Source: Euonymus europaeus (lineage: Eukaryota > Streptophyta > Magnoliopsida > Celastrales > Celastraceae). Taken from it: a stretch of DNA of 64,000 bases. The position numbers and the translations under genes are program-made. The notes under the pieces are model-generated. The model ran no database searches, was not told the DNA's origin, and saw only the letters and a program-made list of their open reading frames with translations. Shown here piece after piece: positions 46,519 to 60,037 of this stretch. Location: positions 20,851,555 through 20,915,554 of the forward strand of contig OY756963.1 of assembly GCA_963580455.1 (NCBI GenBank). The letters are read 5' to 3'. Numbering within the stretch: the stretch's first letter is position 1; each line of letters starts with the position of its first letter.

Positions 46519-47117
46519 CAGGGTGTTCAAATCCAATTTGCAATTGAAGAACTAATCGGAACCATGATTATTTGATTATTTAGTTTCGATTTTTTGGTTA
46601 TTGATTTTAGATTCGATTATTAATTTAGATTTTTTTAATACTTTTTTGGATTTCATATTTAACTGGAAAATCAAATAAGATTTTATGTTTTATATATTTA
46701 ATTAATTAAATAATTTAAGGCTCAAAATACTATTCTCAATTTTCTATTAGTGCTTAAAAAGTGATTGAAATTGATCACGCGATGCGACTATTACAGAGTG
46801 AAGTAATATCAATGATTTTTTTTAATGTCACGATTAACCAAAAGGAGGATATAATTTTAGATTTAACAGATATTTCTTTTGTTCATATTATTTTCTACAC
46901 TTTTTATGTTATAGTGACTATTTTTATTGCTTACCTTTTTAATTATAATATTTTTATAGTATTTATATGCAAAATAGAAAATCAGTTTGAACTGATTTTT
47001 TTTATAGATTTGATTATTATACATATTTTCTCAATTACCGACAACAAAATATTATTACCGAATAATTCGAACATTACAATTTCAATTAAAAATCGAATCG
47101 AAATCCGAATAGGCACT
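46519..47117. mobile_element. hAT-like AT-rich element, copy B
   Basis: It begins CAGGGTGTTCAAATCCAATT and follows the same course as the element at 27694: TTTCGATTTTTTGGTTA, AGATTCGATTATTAATTTAGA, TTTTATGTTTTATATATTTA, AAGGCT. It ends TTTCAATTAAAAATCGAATC and GAATAGGCAC. An open frame of about 120 codons inside it (46761-47132) is AT-rich, I/F-only sequence and not a gene. Confidence 0.55.
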
Positions 47118-47172
47118 TGTATATATATATAGAAAACCAGGGGAGTAAGGTTGGTCAACGGCACAACGCACA

Positions 47173-47488
47173 GGCCCAAGATACAAAGTTTAATAGTTGG
47201 GTATGACTTTCAGTGGGCTTAATGATGTCCAGTCAAAGCCCACCTAGAGTCTAACAGAGTAACAGCAGCACCCACACGGCCAGTCGGCCACACCTACCCA
47301 AATACACCTCATTTCAAAAATATTTCAAATGTTAAAATAACTTCCTGAATAAATGCTTCAATTCAACGTTCGCACGTTTCCCGCCCGTGCGATCCTAACG
47401 GCTCAAGGAAATCTCTTCAAAGTTTAGGGTTACATCTCTTCTCCTTCTCTTCATCGATTGATTGATTCTCCTCTCAAAGTTAGGGTTT
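47173..47488 (+). promoter_or_regulatory. site II motifs and telo-boxes before the WDR62-like gene
   Basis: GGCCCA at 47173-47178, TGGGCT at 47214-47219 and AGCCCA at 47238-47243 are site II forms in both orientations. TTTAGGGTT at 47423-47431 and TTAGGGTTT at 47480-47488 are reverse-complement telo-boxes; the second lies 17 bases before the ATG. Such combinations are typical of plant genes expressed in dividing cells. Confidence 0.55.
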
Positions 47489-47504
47489 CTTGTTGCACCT
47501 CAGA

Positions 47505-50500
47505 ATGAAACCTAATCGAAAAATCAAGAAACCAGACACAGCAGCTCCAAAGGTACGTCTCGGATCATCCTAATTACACCCATTCTGAGCCCTAACTTTC
47601 CGTTCGGGTCCCGTCAAATGAATGCAAGTAATTAGGGGAGTCTCCGCAGTGAAGGAGTGAGAAGCTTAATTATTCGCGTTCAATGGTTTTTGTTTCTGAA
47701 TCTCAGCTCGTTTTGGGAGAGATCATCGGACTGACGGTGAAGAGTGCGAATGGACTGGCCTCAAATGAATCGTCTGCGAACTTTGTGTATGTGGCGGGAT
47801 GTGTTACTGTAGTTTACAATGTAGATACGGGCGCTCGGTCGCACCTCATGGTGTCTCATCGGTCTCCAAAACCGTTGAGTTGTGTTGCTCTGTCACCCGA
47901 TGGGCGTTTTGTAGCTGCTGGAGAAGTACTCGATCTTTCAACTTATTTTTATTTCCTTATTTTTTATGCATGTTTCAGTAGTTATTATTAAAATAATAAA
48001 ATATGGAAAATAGAATTCATTTTCATTGAAGTTTATGATCTTAAATTGAAATTCAACATCCGACCCAAAGTGAAACTCGTCAAAAAAAAAATCTAGTAGG
48101 TTGGTCGACGAATTTAGGCTACATACGGTTTTTATAGATATTTTGCTGATGAAGACGGACAAAATAGCAATGAAATGATTCAGAAGTATTTTTTGTTTTA
48201 TCAATAGTAGCTTATACTGTCCTCAGGTATTGGAAGGTTTGGGGAAAGGCTAAGTAATGGTACTTGGCCCCAGTTTTTGCCTTACTCCCACCTTCGAGTT
48301 TAGACCCAAGGACTTTTCTGGATTTTCTTGGCCCACTTGTTTGGAGGAATGCACACATATCTTTGTGGGTATAATCCCAGAGATGGTTGGTTGGAACACC
48401 CAACTGTCACCTCCTCAAATGAAAAACAATGGAAGTGGGGCTTGATTCTGTGCAATTTTTCCTGTGACTTTCAGAATTAGATTTTTACTAGCTAGGTGTA
48501 ATAGTTGTGGTCGTGACTGGTGTGGACTATGAAAAATGCAACAAAAGCTAGGAATCTTAAATAAATTACTCATGAAAAATGTTATTCTTTCAAACCCATG
48601 GTCCTGTTGTCTTCTTGAACTATAAGCCATTGTCTTATTTTATGTTGTTGTATTTTGTTAAGAAATGGAAAGAATATTCAACTTCCTTTGATCATTGATG
48701 TTTTATTCTTTTCTTCTCCTTGATATATATGCAACTAAGTTGATGTTAGTTGAAATAACACGATTTTGCAGTCAGGGAATCAACCTGCAGTTTTGGTGTG
48801 GGACCTGACAACTCTGACCTTTCTATCTGAACTTAAAGGCCATTTGTATGGAATTGAGTGCATCGCCTTCTCACCTGATGGTCTGTAAGAATCTTTTTGT
48901 GGGAATACCCACATTTACTGCTCCTTATATCGCCTTTTTCCCCCCTTCTTTTTTATGTACTGTACATTGTCTCAATTTTTTCTTGTATTTGTCCTTTCAA
49001 CTTTATTTTTGAAGGAGAATACCTGGCGTCTATAGGGGCCTACATATACTTTTGGAACTGGCGTCGTACGATGCTAATTACAAAGCGTAAAGTCAGTTCC
49101 CCTTGTTCCACTGTCGTGTCTGTGTGCTTCTCATCAGATACAAAATTCATTGTCACTGCTGGAAACAAGCACTTGAAGTTTTGGACAGGAGCATCTACCC
49201 CAATGACTCGCTTAAATGGAGGGACGAGATCACTGGCATTGCATAAAAAGCCTGTTAATCTTGGATCTCAAAAAGGAAGCTCATTCGTGTCTGTCGTGCC
49301 CGCCGTTTGGACTGACAGCAGTTCTGTCAATTGCAAACAGACTGCTGAATTTCATCCAATCTATGCATTGAGTGATGCGGGTGGGTCTCCTTTGTGAAAA
49401 TCAAGAATGTTCTTTGTGTTTGAAACTCTGAAGCATAATACATGGGCTAATTTTTTCCTTGCATTTTCAGGTGTTTTATGCCTCCTAGATTCTGGGCTGT
49501 CCATAAAAAAGTCAGTTGACTTGAAGGTATGGATGACCTATAATCCCTGCAGTAGTTGATATATATTTGCTTATTCCTCGTGTTCCTAGCAAAGGAGCTT
49601 CTTTTTTATGTCCCTGTAGTTGTTAGTACAAGTGAAAGTTATTTTGTTTTAAAGCCTTAGTAAACATTTGGCTAAGTCTTTATCTTCCTTGGTTCAAATT
49701 TGAATATGGACATAGTGAATTTTGGTTTCTGGCTTAAGGTTTTTTAAATAGCCTATCTTGGTGTAGTTTAAGTCTCCTGATATGGGTTATGGATTGTATG
49801 CTAACATTGACAACTATTATTAAATGAGATGCGTAAAATGAGCATGTTAGTGCTCCTGGCTTAAGTTTTTATTAAGTAGTTGTGGCTCTTGGAACTACAC
49901 CATTGTAGCTCTCGTCTTTACTTGTTTTGCTTATATTATTGATGCGTCATGCACCAATTTATTTCATGAATTCAAAATCTTAACTTATAGGTTGATAAAG
50001 GTTTTGCACTATCTGCATCTCAAATGCTCATTGCTTGTGCTTGTGGTAATGGAACGGTACAACTCTTTACTACGGCGGCTCTCAAGTATGCTGGAAGTTT
50101 GCTATATTCATATGCCAAAAGTTTTCATGGGAATATTGATATCGTTGGCCATACTGTTGCACCTGAAAATGATTTTGGCCCAGCAACCACTTTGCCTAAT
50201 GCGATTGCTTGTCAGTTTTGTACATCAGAAAAGCTTGGTGAGTATTTAAGTGTATAGGTTATCTTGACTAAGGATATCACCTAGAGGTATAAGTTAAATC
50301 TGCTAGTTTTATGCTTTGCAGTGGTTGTTTACGAAGATCATAGTCTCCATATATGGGATGTTCATGATGCAAATAAGGTGATTCCATTTTTTTTATTATG
50401 TAATTATTATTCTTTCTTTTTTAATTAAGTTTCCTCAATTAGGTGTTCTTGTTGGTAAATTTGGAATTCCTTTAGCACCAATCATAGTTTCAAGCTATTT

Positions 50501-53500
50501 TTATAACTTAGGTTGTAAGTCATTGCAAACAGGAATTATCTTTTTCCAGGCTACAAGGTGTTGTGTTCTAGTTTCACATTCCGGATGCCTATGGGATGTT
50601 AAGAATCTTTGCTGTGAGAATATGCATGATCCAACTTTTGCATGTGTTGCTAGAGGTTGTTCTGGCGGGGTTTCTTTTGCGACATGCTCTGCAGATGGTG
50701 CTATTAGAATGTGGGATCTTGCCTTGGGACCTGATTTATCAGGAAGTGATGCTAACCATCATTCTTGGAGTGAAAAGCCCGGGGGCACCACAAATCTAGG
50801 TAGCCTATCAATGAAACTTGGTTCAATGGATTCCTATACCATTACGGCTAACTTTGCGGATAATAACTATTTTGAAAATACTGTCTTACTTGCTATAAAG
50901 TATTCTTTCACGTTGCTGCAGTAAGTGCTGGGATTTTTGAACGTGATACAGTGGAGGTGGGTGTTAGGACTCAAGGGTTAAGGACAATGGCAGTTAGTTC
51001 AGATGGCATGTATCTGGCTGCTGGCGATTGTGAGGGAAACATTCATTTCTATAACCTACACACTTCTGATTATACATATCTTGAGGTAAGCTGTCTGATA
51101 CTTTTTGAAATCATTGAGTGCAAGAAACAAAATACAACGAGGATAGAAATTACAATTTCATGTGAAAGGGAAATTAAGATATTTTGCAATTTATGTATTT
51201 GCTGTTTTTGTAGGGTGCTCATGATGCAGAGATTCTCTCATTGAGTTTCAGCTTACCACAAAAGATGGATGTTATTTCTGAAGACAATATGGTTAATGAT
51301 GAGTACTTCCTTGTTTCAGGAGGACGAGACAAAATAATTCATCTTTATGATATCAAGAGGTATAATGTTGTGGATTTTATGGCCTTCCTTTTAACTTGTT
51401 AAATGTGGTCATTTATTAGGGTTCTCGTCTTTTCAGGAACTTTGATCTCATTGAAACTATTGATGACCACTCGGCTTCTGTCACTTCAGTAAAACTCACT
51501 TGTCATGGCCAAAAGATTATCAGTTGTAGTGCTGATGGGTATGCCTTTAGATTTAAATATAAATTTATTAATCATCATGAAACACTTAACTGCACATAAT
51601 CATTGGGAGTGCTTGGAGAAACACTAAGAATAATGCAATTAAATTGTTATTGTTCCTGCTTGTATGAGAAAGCTGTGTTATTCTCTGTTTAATCACAGTT
51701 AGCAGATTCATTGTTCCTGACCTCACTTCTCCTTATTGCAATTAAATAGCATTTCTCTTCTACTTTCGTGGACAAAAGTTTGTGTCTGTTATGTTGGAAT
51801 TGTGATTTATTCTCTTTTGTTATTGCGCTTACTTCCAGATGGCGAAACAGAAGCAGTCATTATTTTTCGTGCAGCATCTGGATACCTTTTTTTTTCAGTT
51901 AGTATATTTATTTAATTTCTACAGGTCTTTGGTACTCCGTGATGTTGTTGTGACTGATACTGGATGTAAGATTTTGCGTTGTCGTCATCAATTGGCATCT
52001 CAGGGAACTGTATATGACATGGTTGTGGATCAAATGATGGAGGTTATTATTACAGTGGGGCAGGTAAAGTTGCATCATAAACCTCTTATAGCCATGGTTA
52101 TAATTTACATCTTCAAATGGTGGCTGACACGGCCTCCACTTCCTCCATTACCACAACTAACTACATTTCTTCCCTTGTTCATTATCATGTTACGGAAAGC
52201 TGTGGATTTATTTGCCTTTATAATGCTAGTAGCAGATTCCAAATTCCTGGAGTAGTAGATGCCTGGAATTGATTGTTTAGTTTTGCAACTCATAGGATAA
52301 AAAGATTAACACATTTGACATTGCTTCTGGGAAGCTAATTAGATCATTCAAGCAAGATAAAGATTTTGGAGACCCAATAAAGGTGAGTTTCTTGACTAAT
52401 CATGGTCTTGAGTCATCATCACATTCTTAAAATAACATCTAAGTTTGCTGCAGGTTAATATGGACCCAAGTTGTCGTTACCTGGTGGTCTGCTACTCAAG
52501 CAAATGCATCTGCATATACGACTCAACCAATGGAGAAATGGTTGCCCAAGCCTCAGGACATGGTGAAGTCATTACTGGGGCCAGCTTCCTACCTGACTGC
52601 GAGCACATTGTATCAGTGAGTGCCCATTTTACTTGGTTAACTATTCTTAAAACAATTCTTCTTTACATGCTCATTTTAAGTCTAGAAACATCTCTGAGGC
52701 TTTTTGGTTTCAGTTATTTCTTTTCAAACTGGTTATTTACATACTTATGTCACATTTAAAACAGTAGTTGCTTTTATTTGATAGATCTTCTGGAATTCCT
52801 GACTTCAAGTTCCTTGGCCTCTAAATTGATTGAGAAGTTCCAGAGAACTTGAGCACGAGAGGATCTAAGGCATTGTTTCATTATGTAGATGTAAGACTTG
52901 TCGTAGGTGACTTACTGACTTGTCAATGCTGGGACATCAGAACTATAATAGATGGTGAATTCTTTAAGATCGCATTGATATTGAGTTGATAAAATCCTAT
53001 AGTTTACACAACTCTTTGCTATTTACATTTCCTTTTCTATATAGTTTAACCGCTTCTAACATTATATATGCATTCACCATTCAGGTAGGGGGTGATGGTT
53101 GTATTTTTGTATGGAAAGTGCCCTCTCATCTATCTTCCAGGATGCTGCAGAGTGTGAAGGAAAACTGCGGTCCACTATCTCCAAAAAGCTTGTCAAAGCC
53201 TCTAGCATTCAGTCAAATCATGTTCTACGAAGAGGAAGACCAGGAGTGCAGAATCATTCCTGATGGTCCTAGCATTCGGTCAAATCACGTTCAACTAGGC
53301 CATAGTCCTCAGAAAACCCCAACATTTAGATTCAGCATTTCAAGACTTCCAAAGTGGGCACAAGTCAAAGTAGTGACCTATGCTCCCAGTCCCTTGAATC
53401 ATGAGTTTGGTACATCCCAGGTAATCTGTTTAATATCTCTGAGCACTTGAATATGTATTATCCTGAATCATCTGAAATAAGACTTATAGTGGTTCTGATA

Positions 53501-56440
53501 GGACGTGACAAGGAACTACATTCAGCGGAATAATAAAAGGGAAGATAACATTCCAAAACTTAGGTGGACAGACTTTCACAAAATAATCCAATTTTTTGTA
53601 ATGCATTTGAGTTATCACCAAACATTTCTTTCCACCTGATGTTTTGGACCTTTGGTAGTTTGGTTAGATCACACGTTTCTTGAAGCTTGTAACACTCTTC
53701 ATTCTTTTGTTCTGATATTCTGATACTTTCCTACATCTTGACGCCTCCTACTCTCAATGCCAGACGCAGAAGCAAACCAGAAAGAGTTTATCTCCTTTGG
53801 TCAGCGATGGCACACAAAATGCTCCTGCCTCTTCCCCAAGCTGTGAAGTTGAAATTCCTACAACAAGTGGAAGCACTTCATGCCTCAGCAGCTTGTCCAG
53901 AACTTCTGATACTAGTAACAATAAAGCTTCTGCAATAACTGAAGGAACTCATGGGTAAGGCATTGTAAATATTGGTCAATTTGTTATGTTTGGTGGATGA
54001 TATTGATAACATTTGTGTGTTAGTGGCTTTGCCATGGACAAGCGCTGGTTGAATGTTTATACTGTATGCCTGGATCTACTGAATTCTCCGGACGCACAGG
54101 ATTCAAAGGACGTGAAGTTCCCAGTGTTTGCTCCTATTAATTGTAAGGCTGCCTCTTAATTTCATACTATTTGTTGGTTGAGAAATTATTCTGGAAAGCA
54201 ACCACAATCCTCACTGACTATACCCCAATTGCTTCGAGATCATTTACTCAAGAAAGCAAATTGCTATGGTTATTCAGTTCTAGATTTTGAATGTAGGTGG
54301 TATGTTGTTTGTTTTGCAGCAAAAATCCCAGCTGAGCTGCCAAGTAATTGTGATTTTGTCTTTGGGAGTCACAACCATGATGAAGATGGTAAGTAGGGTG
54401 CTACTTCTAACAACACAACTGTGCTCATTCAGATACAAATTCATGCCATGACACAGCTGTTGTTTTGGCAGAGCTATTGTTGTCGCGTAACTCAGGAAGT
54501 GACTTGCAAGTACCAATGGAAGTCGATGCATGTTCCATTAACCCCGAAGAAAATGATCTTTTCAAGCAGCACTTTGGCAGTTTATCTACGTTGTCTGAGG
54601 TTAGTCATCTTACATCTAGGAACTAAATTTGAATTTTTTGGAGAATGTGTTGGACTGGGGTGTGGTTTGGGTCGAGTGGAAGAGGCATTCAACTCAAAGA
54701 AGTTTCATACGAACTGAGTTCTATATATTTTCTTCGTCCTCTAATCAACTTAAAAAAGATTGCCTTATATTTTCAAATGTTCTTCCTTTCAGGTAGGTTG
54801 TTTGTTTTTAGCACTTCAATGGAAAAAAGGGCTTTACAGGTTTTGAAATAGTAGGTTTCAATTCTCTATTACTAATCTCTGCAAATTTGTTATCAGTTAA
54901 TCTGCAGAGACTTCTTTTTGTGTGTGTTCTGGCTTCTTCACATCTCAGCTGGCTTTCCTCTTTCTAGTTTCATGGATATAGTTGACTAATGAATGGAGAC
55001 AATTCTGAGTGTCTTGTCAACCATAGACCTTAATTCATCCCTAAATTTTGTCCACATCAATGATGGAATGATTGTTATTGGTTAACGCCTGAACAGTGCC
55101 TCCGAGGAATTAAACCGATATATATTAAACATTTTATTACTTGATTGCTTAAATTTGCATGGGACTATTGAGTGCTAAGCTCATATTAGCATGTATTACT
55201 TGATTCAGGTCAAAAGAAGGAAATTATCTGTGAGGAGATTCTCTACAAAATTTGTTGTACGACAGGACTATATTGGAGGCAGCAAGAGACTGTTTGAAAC
55301 ACCTGTCCAAGATTTATGTGGTAAATTGGTGAATCATAAGGAAGAAAGTGCCAGATGTTCAACACTGAATGATCCAGCATGTCAGATTCAAGAAGCACGG
55401 CAACCGGTTGATTCTTGTAAGCAGGTTTGTTTATTAATACTCCCTCCGTCCCAAAAAGATAATTCTACTTTCTATATTTATCTGTCCCAAATTATAGTCT
55501 AGTTTCACTTTTTAGAATGTAGTTAATCAATTAAATTCCTAAAAAACCCCTATTAAATGTGCTTCGTTATCTTACAAATTTTTCCATCTTATATGACTAT
55601 TTGGGCCAAAAAAAAAAACATTAATTAAGGATATATTAGGAAGTATACAAGTAAAATTTAATTTTATCACTGTATTAATTAGACTTTCTTACTCTATTTG
55701 AAAAAAGAAGTAAGATTATCTTTATGGGATGGATGGAGTAATCTACAACCTTGGCGAAGTTTCCGCCTCATAATCCAATTGTCTATACCTAGGGGTATCT
55801 TGGAAAAGTGAATGAAAACGTGAGACCGTGATCTAATTGAGCTGAACATTTTATAGGATGTCGAGTTAATAAAATAACAGTCAGTTTGTCTTTTGTTGAA
55901 GATGGTAGACCTTTTACCTTCACTGGGTATTTCTAATGTGATAACTATGTTGTTCTTCTCTCGACTTTCTTGCAGCATAGTTTGAAAGCCATATTGAGGT
56001 TTCATCTATTCGGTTTAAACCAAGGAAATGTGTTCGCATCTACATACTGAACTCGTTTTGGCTTTGGATTTCCCTTGCAGGATGCAAAAAACTCGATCCA
56101 AAACTTGCTCAGTCTTGAGCGTACCCTATTACATGACCCTGCAGCACAAGATTCGTTGACTGCCAAATCAGTAAAAGTCAATGAAGAGAAGAAATCTATT
56201 GCTCAGGAGAGTAAACTGCAGGAAAGAATAACTGCATGCAGGGACGGACTAAACCAGTTGGATGCTGCAGCCGTCAATGTTGTCCGGTTATTTTCAGATT
56301 TTGGAACTTCAGTTAGCGCAGAAGAATCTTCAGCTGAAGCTCTAGTTCAATTATACAATGAGGTAGCTGTGCTGCTTCCATCTATTGCTCAAAAAGTTAA
56401 TGCAGTTGCAAATATGGTGAAAGACAGCAACAAAAATTGA
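47505..56440 (+). CDS. WD40-repeat protein of the WDR62/MAPKBP1 type
   Basis: Twenty-one exons give 1189 residues: 47505-47552, 47707-47925, 48772-48880, 49015-49380, 49471-49526, 49991-50237, 50322-50377, 50550-50799, 50922-51085, 51214-51359, 51437-51538, 51925-52063, 52296-52382, 52454-52615, 53085-53420, 53764-53954, 54024-54142, 54320-54388, 54472-54599, 55209-55424 and 56081-56440. Residues about 15-735 hold two sets of WD40 blades (VLVWDL, LKFWTG, HIWDVHD, RMWDLAL, IHFYNL, IHLYDIKR, ICIYDST, IFVWKV), enough for a double propeller. The rest is Ser-rich and disordered, with a basic stretch (VKRRKLSVRR) and a helical C-terminus (IAQKVNAVANMVK). The animal relatives bind JNK and spindle poles; a microtubule or spindle role in plants is inference. 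The gene looks intact. Confidence 0.9.
55440..55738. mobile_element. Stowaway-type MITE in intron of the WDR62-like gene
   Basis: The left terminus is CTCCCTCCGTCCCAAAAAG preceded by TA. The right terminus, read from the other strand, is CTCCATCCATCCCATAAAG, also next to TA. This is the hallmark of Tc1/mariner-derived Stowaway elements with TA target duplication. It lies in the intron 55425-56080, is about 300 bp long and has no coding capacity. Confidence 0.9.
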
Positions 56441-56586
56441 CAGGAGCAATTTACAAATTGGTGGCCCTCGAGTACCTAACTGGTAAGTAACCCAAACCTG
56501 CAATAAATTCTTCTAGTGATCTGGTATATCTATTTTCTTGTGTTTTTCTTTTTAAGACAAAGGCGGTTTCATATTTTGATTGAATG

Positions 56587-56950
56587 TGATTGATAAAACA
56601 CATAATATAATACATGATAAAGTGACGAGAATCACATAGTGATCGAGTCTTCAGAGTTCAGACCTAGGACTAACTTATCAGTGAAGCTAAAATATCTGGT
56701 TTTAAATAGTAAATACGAACAGGCCCATGAGCTAGCCTAGAGGTGGGTTATAAAAGATATTGGAAGAGGAAATCATTGATAAAGGTTATTATACATAGAT
56801 AATAAAATAATAAAATGATAAAATGGTGAGATTTACATGGTAATAGGCCCGAGGGCTTGGGGTTTTAATACTAACTTGGATCAATGACACTGAAATAGCT
56901 GGTTCTAAATACGAGCAGGTCCGCAAACTATAGTTGAGGTAGGCTCAGAA
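56587..56950. repeat. degenerate direct repeat, units of about 175 bp
   Basis: Units at about 56587-56755 and 56773-56950 share, in order, TTGATAAA, GATAAA..TGA..GA..TACATGG/CACATAG, ACTAACTT..TCA.TGA, ATCTGGTTTTAAATA / AGCTGGTTCTAAATA, and ACGA.CAGG..C. Similarity is about two thirds by eye, so the duplication is old. Confidence 0.5.
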
Positions 56951-59914
56951 TGACTTAATGAAGGCCCAAACGTAGAAACCAGTCATGGACGGTAATTGCT
57001 TCAACCTGAACCGGCCCATCAGTAGCTCTTATATATGTGTGGCATATAAGTAGCAGTACATTGATGAGATTGTGTGTGATATCGTTAGCGCTGAAATCAA
57101 CAGTCCAGGCTTCATCCTTGTAGAAATTTCCTAGAAATAAAGAACAAATTTTTTTGGATCTTTCTTTTATGGATAGTCTTTTTCTTTCATGTACATCCTT
57201 GAAAAGAAAAGTAGAGTGAAAAACAACAACAAAGCAAAGACCCATCTTTTCCTTTTTCATATCCTTTTAAACTTTGAAATCGAATCCTACTAATGATTTT
57301 AAGGTAAATTAAATAAAAATCCAATACATTAAGCTACCCCTTCAATTTTTATATTTTTAAAATTTTTGTCTTTCTTTAGTAACATTCCAAATTCTCTATC
57401 CTTTCTTGGGATTCTTCACTCCTACCAGATTTGTATTATTGCGTAGGTTTTCTAAGGCTATAGATATGTTGGCATTACCTCGTGTAGTTTTAAGGAGGAT
57501 TGGAGTTCATCTATGATGATACCAATATATGTCTATAGCAAGCTAATTGGCAAAAAAATTAGACTAATCATGACTACTATTTAGGTTCTAAAACATGCCC
57601 ATAGCAAACATGGACAAAAAATAAAGTGTATATGCTCTGTTTTTGTGGGGTAGAGTGTCCTATTATATTGTCCCTTTTGGATTCATATTTCTTTTGTAAT
57701 GATGGGTTCACTTTTTCCCCACTTTCAATCCACAGTTAGATTTGCAATTACAGGGTAAGTTGATCTCTTTAGTTTTGCTATAATCCAGACTCACAGAGAG
57801 ATAGAATGAAGAAAAGATGCCTATGTTACAGTGAGGGAATAAAACTACTTTAGCACTGAATATGGTTTTCATAATTATGGACAATAATGATGCATAGGTG
57901 TATAAATAATACAGCATTATTTCATACTATTACATTCTGTGAAGATTGTGGAATCCATAGGTGCACGCGCATGTGTGTCTTTTGCATATATTTGTTGGCC
58001 AACTTGATATGGAGATGTTGATTGCTCTTAGAATCCAATATTTATATCTCCACTAATGAACAAGGGAGCTAGGGTTGCATTACCCAACAAATTTACAATG
58101 CCATATGCAATCATTGTCGAGTGTGTATCTAGTTGTTTGTTTTTTCTGATGTTTCTGCAACATGTATGTACAGGGGGGGTAAAACAACAGGGAGACGGAA
58201 TTTCTCTTCGGTTGTTTTCAATGGAGAAGATGACAAATGTATTTAAACTTTAAAGAAGAAGAAAGAAAGCTCATTCTCACTGCATAAAGCATCATTTAGA
58301 GGGACAATAAAACTAGTAGCCAGCCAGCCCTGACTACACCGCATCTTCAGCTGTTCGCAAAAAGAACTGAAGAAAAATTGCCTTGTGTGAGTGATCCTAA
58401 TCTTTTCTTTGCATGCATTTTAGTATTAGTACACTAACTAATCAGTTTCTTTCAATGTCATCCACTAGGCATTCTATGACACAAAAGAAGGAACTTGCCC
58501 TTTCAGATGTGAACTTCCATTAGCTTAATTTGGCCCCATACTTTTGAAACCTAATATTGCATTAAATTTTTTGTTATCTAAGCTGAATTTGATTGCTATT
58601 CCTGAGTTAATTTGAGATATTCTTGATACATGAAAACTATATATGCATAATTAACCAATTAATGGGCATAACACAGCATATTACAATGATTGATTTGAGA
58701 GGGACATATACAGTATACACCCAACATTTGGTGGGGTCTAGTTGGACTATCACAGTATATAAACCATGGATGAAGTCATATATATATATATATATATATG
58801 AACATGCATGTTTCTTAGAGGAATTACAAAGATGGGGGAATGTAGGGGTGATAGGATGATTGGAGGGGGTCCACACCCCACTTAGGGAGGATTTCTGTCT
58901 CCAACCTTTTTCTCCCACTACATTATGTACATACGTCCATGCACTTCGGATATAATATACTTATATATGAACAAATTTAGAGGATTATCTGATCATACCC
59001 AACAATCAAAAACCATAGAAAGACAAAACCCTGGCCTTTGTAGTATAGGAGTAGGCTTTGTTTGTTCATTTTATCTTATATGTTTTGTTTTAGAAAGAAG
59101 TGCTAAAGGTAGAGGACATTGAATCACTTTACATCACACAGACACACTCCATCACTCTATGCAAAAGTTGGCTTCAATACCCCCATCCACACCAATCACT
59201 GCAAAACGAGTTGGGGAGGGGCTACAATTACCAACTACAGTTCTCCAAAAAAAATGTTAAATAATGTTTTTTTTTTGGTGTGTCAAAATAACGTTAGTAT
59301 GATCTCTAAAAAATAATAATAATAACGTTTGGATTTATTAGTTAGAGTATAAAATTTATAATTTGTAATTTTTTTAAAAAAATTATTATATTCTAATATT
59401 ATCAATATTAAAATACTCAATAAGACAACAACACATTCTAAAGCACGATTAAACACATTTTAAGAGGATTGTCTATCGCCCTGCAAAACATAACATGGTG
59501 AGATTGATATTGATGACTCATGTATGGGACCCCGTGATATGCAACCGAAAGCAAACACTGAAGTGGACCCCAGTTGGAGCTACAGCCATTAAACCCGCCC
59601 CGGTTAGCTCGTGACCCGACGGTGGATCTCAATCATTAGCTTATTGTGGATCAGTGACAATTAATCAACAACTCCTTGGATGATCCATACATATTTACAA
59701 ATATACCTCAAAAATTCGAAATACGTGGAAAAGACGCCACCCCCACTCGTGGGAATCATACGCCTACAGCTTTCAATCAGTTGCATGCATGTTTTGATTT
59801 TTAGATTACATGTAGACTCGGACTTTTGTAGATACACCTACGAACATGATCACGTGTCGCTGTGTATTTATAAAATGAGTACTTTTCTCTGTTTATTTTT
59901 AATCCTAAAAACTA

Positions 59915-60037
59915 GGGGGTGTTTGGATGAGAGTATACGCTAGCGTATACTTTGTCACCCATACTCTCAGACACTCTCAGCTTTTACGCTTTACGAGAGA
60001 GTATACTCTATCACTCATACTCTCATCCAAACGCATG
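59915..60037 (+). mobile_element. MITE, copy 3 (best preserved), PIF/Harbinger-like
   Basis: The ends are GGGTGTTTGGATGAGAGTATA on the left and, read from the other strand, TGCGTTTGGATGAGAGTATG. Flanking CTA trinucleotides (59912-59914 and 60038-60040) could be a 3-bp target duplication. The core holds the palindrome TATACGCTAGCGTATA and the block CAGACACTCTCAGC shared with the copies at 9548-9643 and 21520-21628. Confidence 0.75.

Larger units (their letters stand above)
45247..47504. other. divergent intergenic region between PHT4 and WDR62-like genes
   Basis: It contains the PHT4 upstream region (45247-45450), a possible SINE relic (45861-45950), the hAT-like element (46519-47117) and the WDR62-like promoter motifs (47173-47488). 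No gene is supported. Confidence 0.5.

Noticed and set aside
46761..47132. 123-residue open frame, I/F/N-rich
   Set aside because: AT-rich sequence within a hAT-like element; composition only, no motif.
56955..57260. 101-residue minus-strand frame with ATDGPVQVEAITVHDW
   Set aside because: It looks slightly protein-like, but I can name no family and see no supporting exons.
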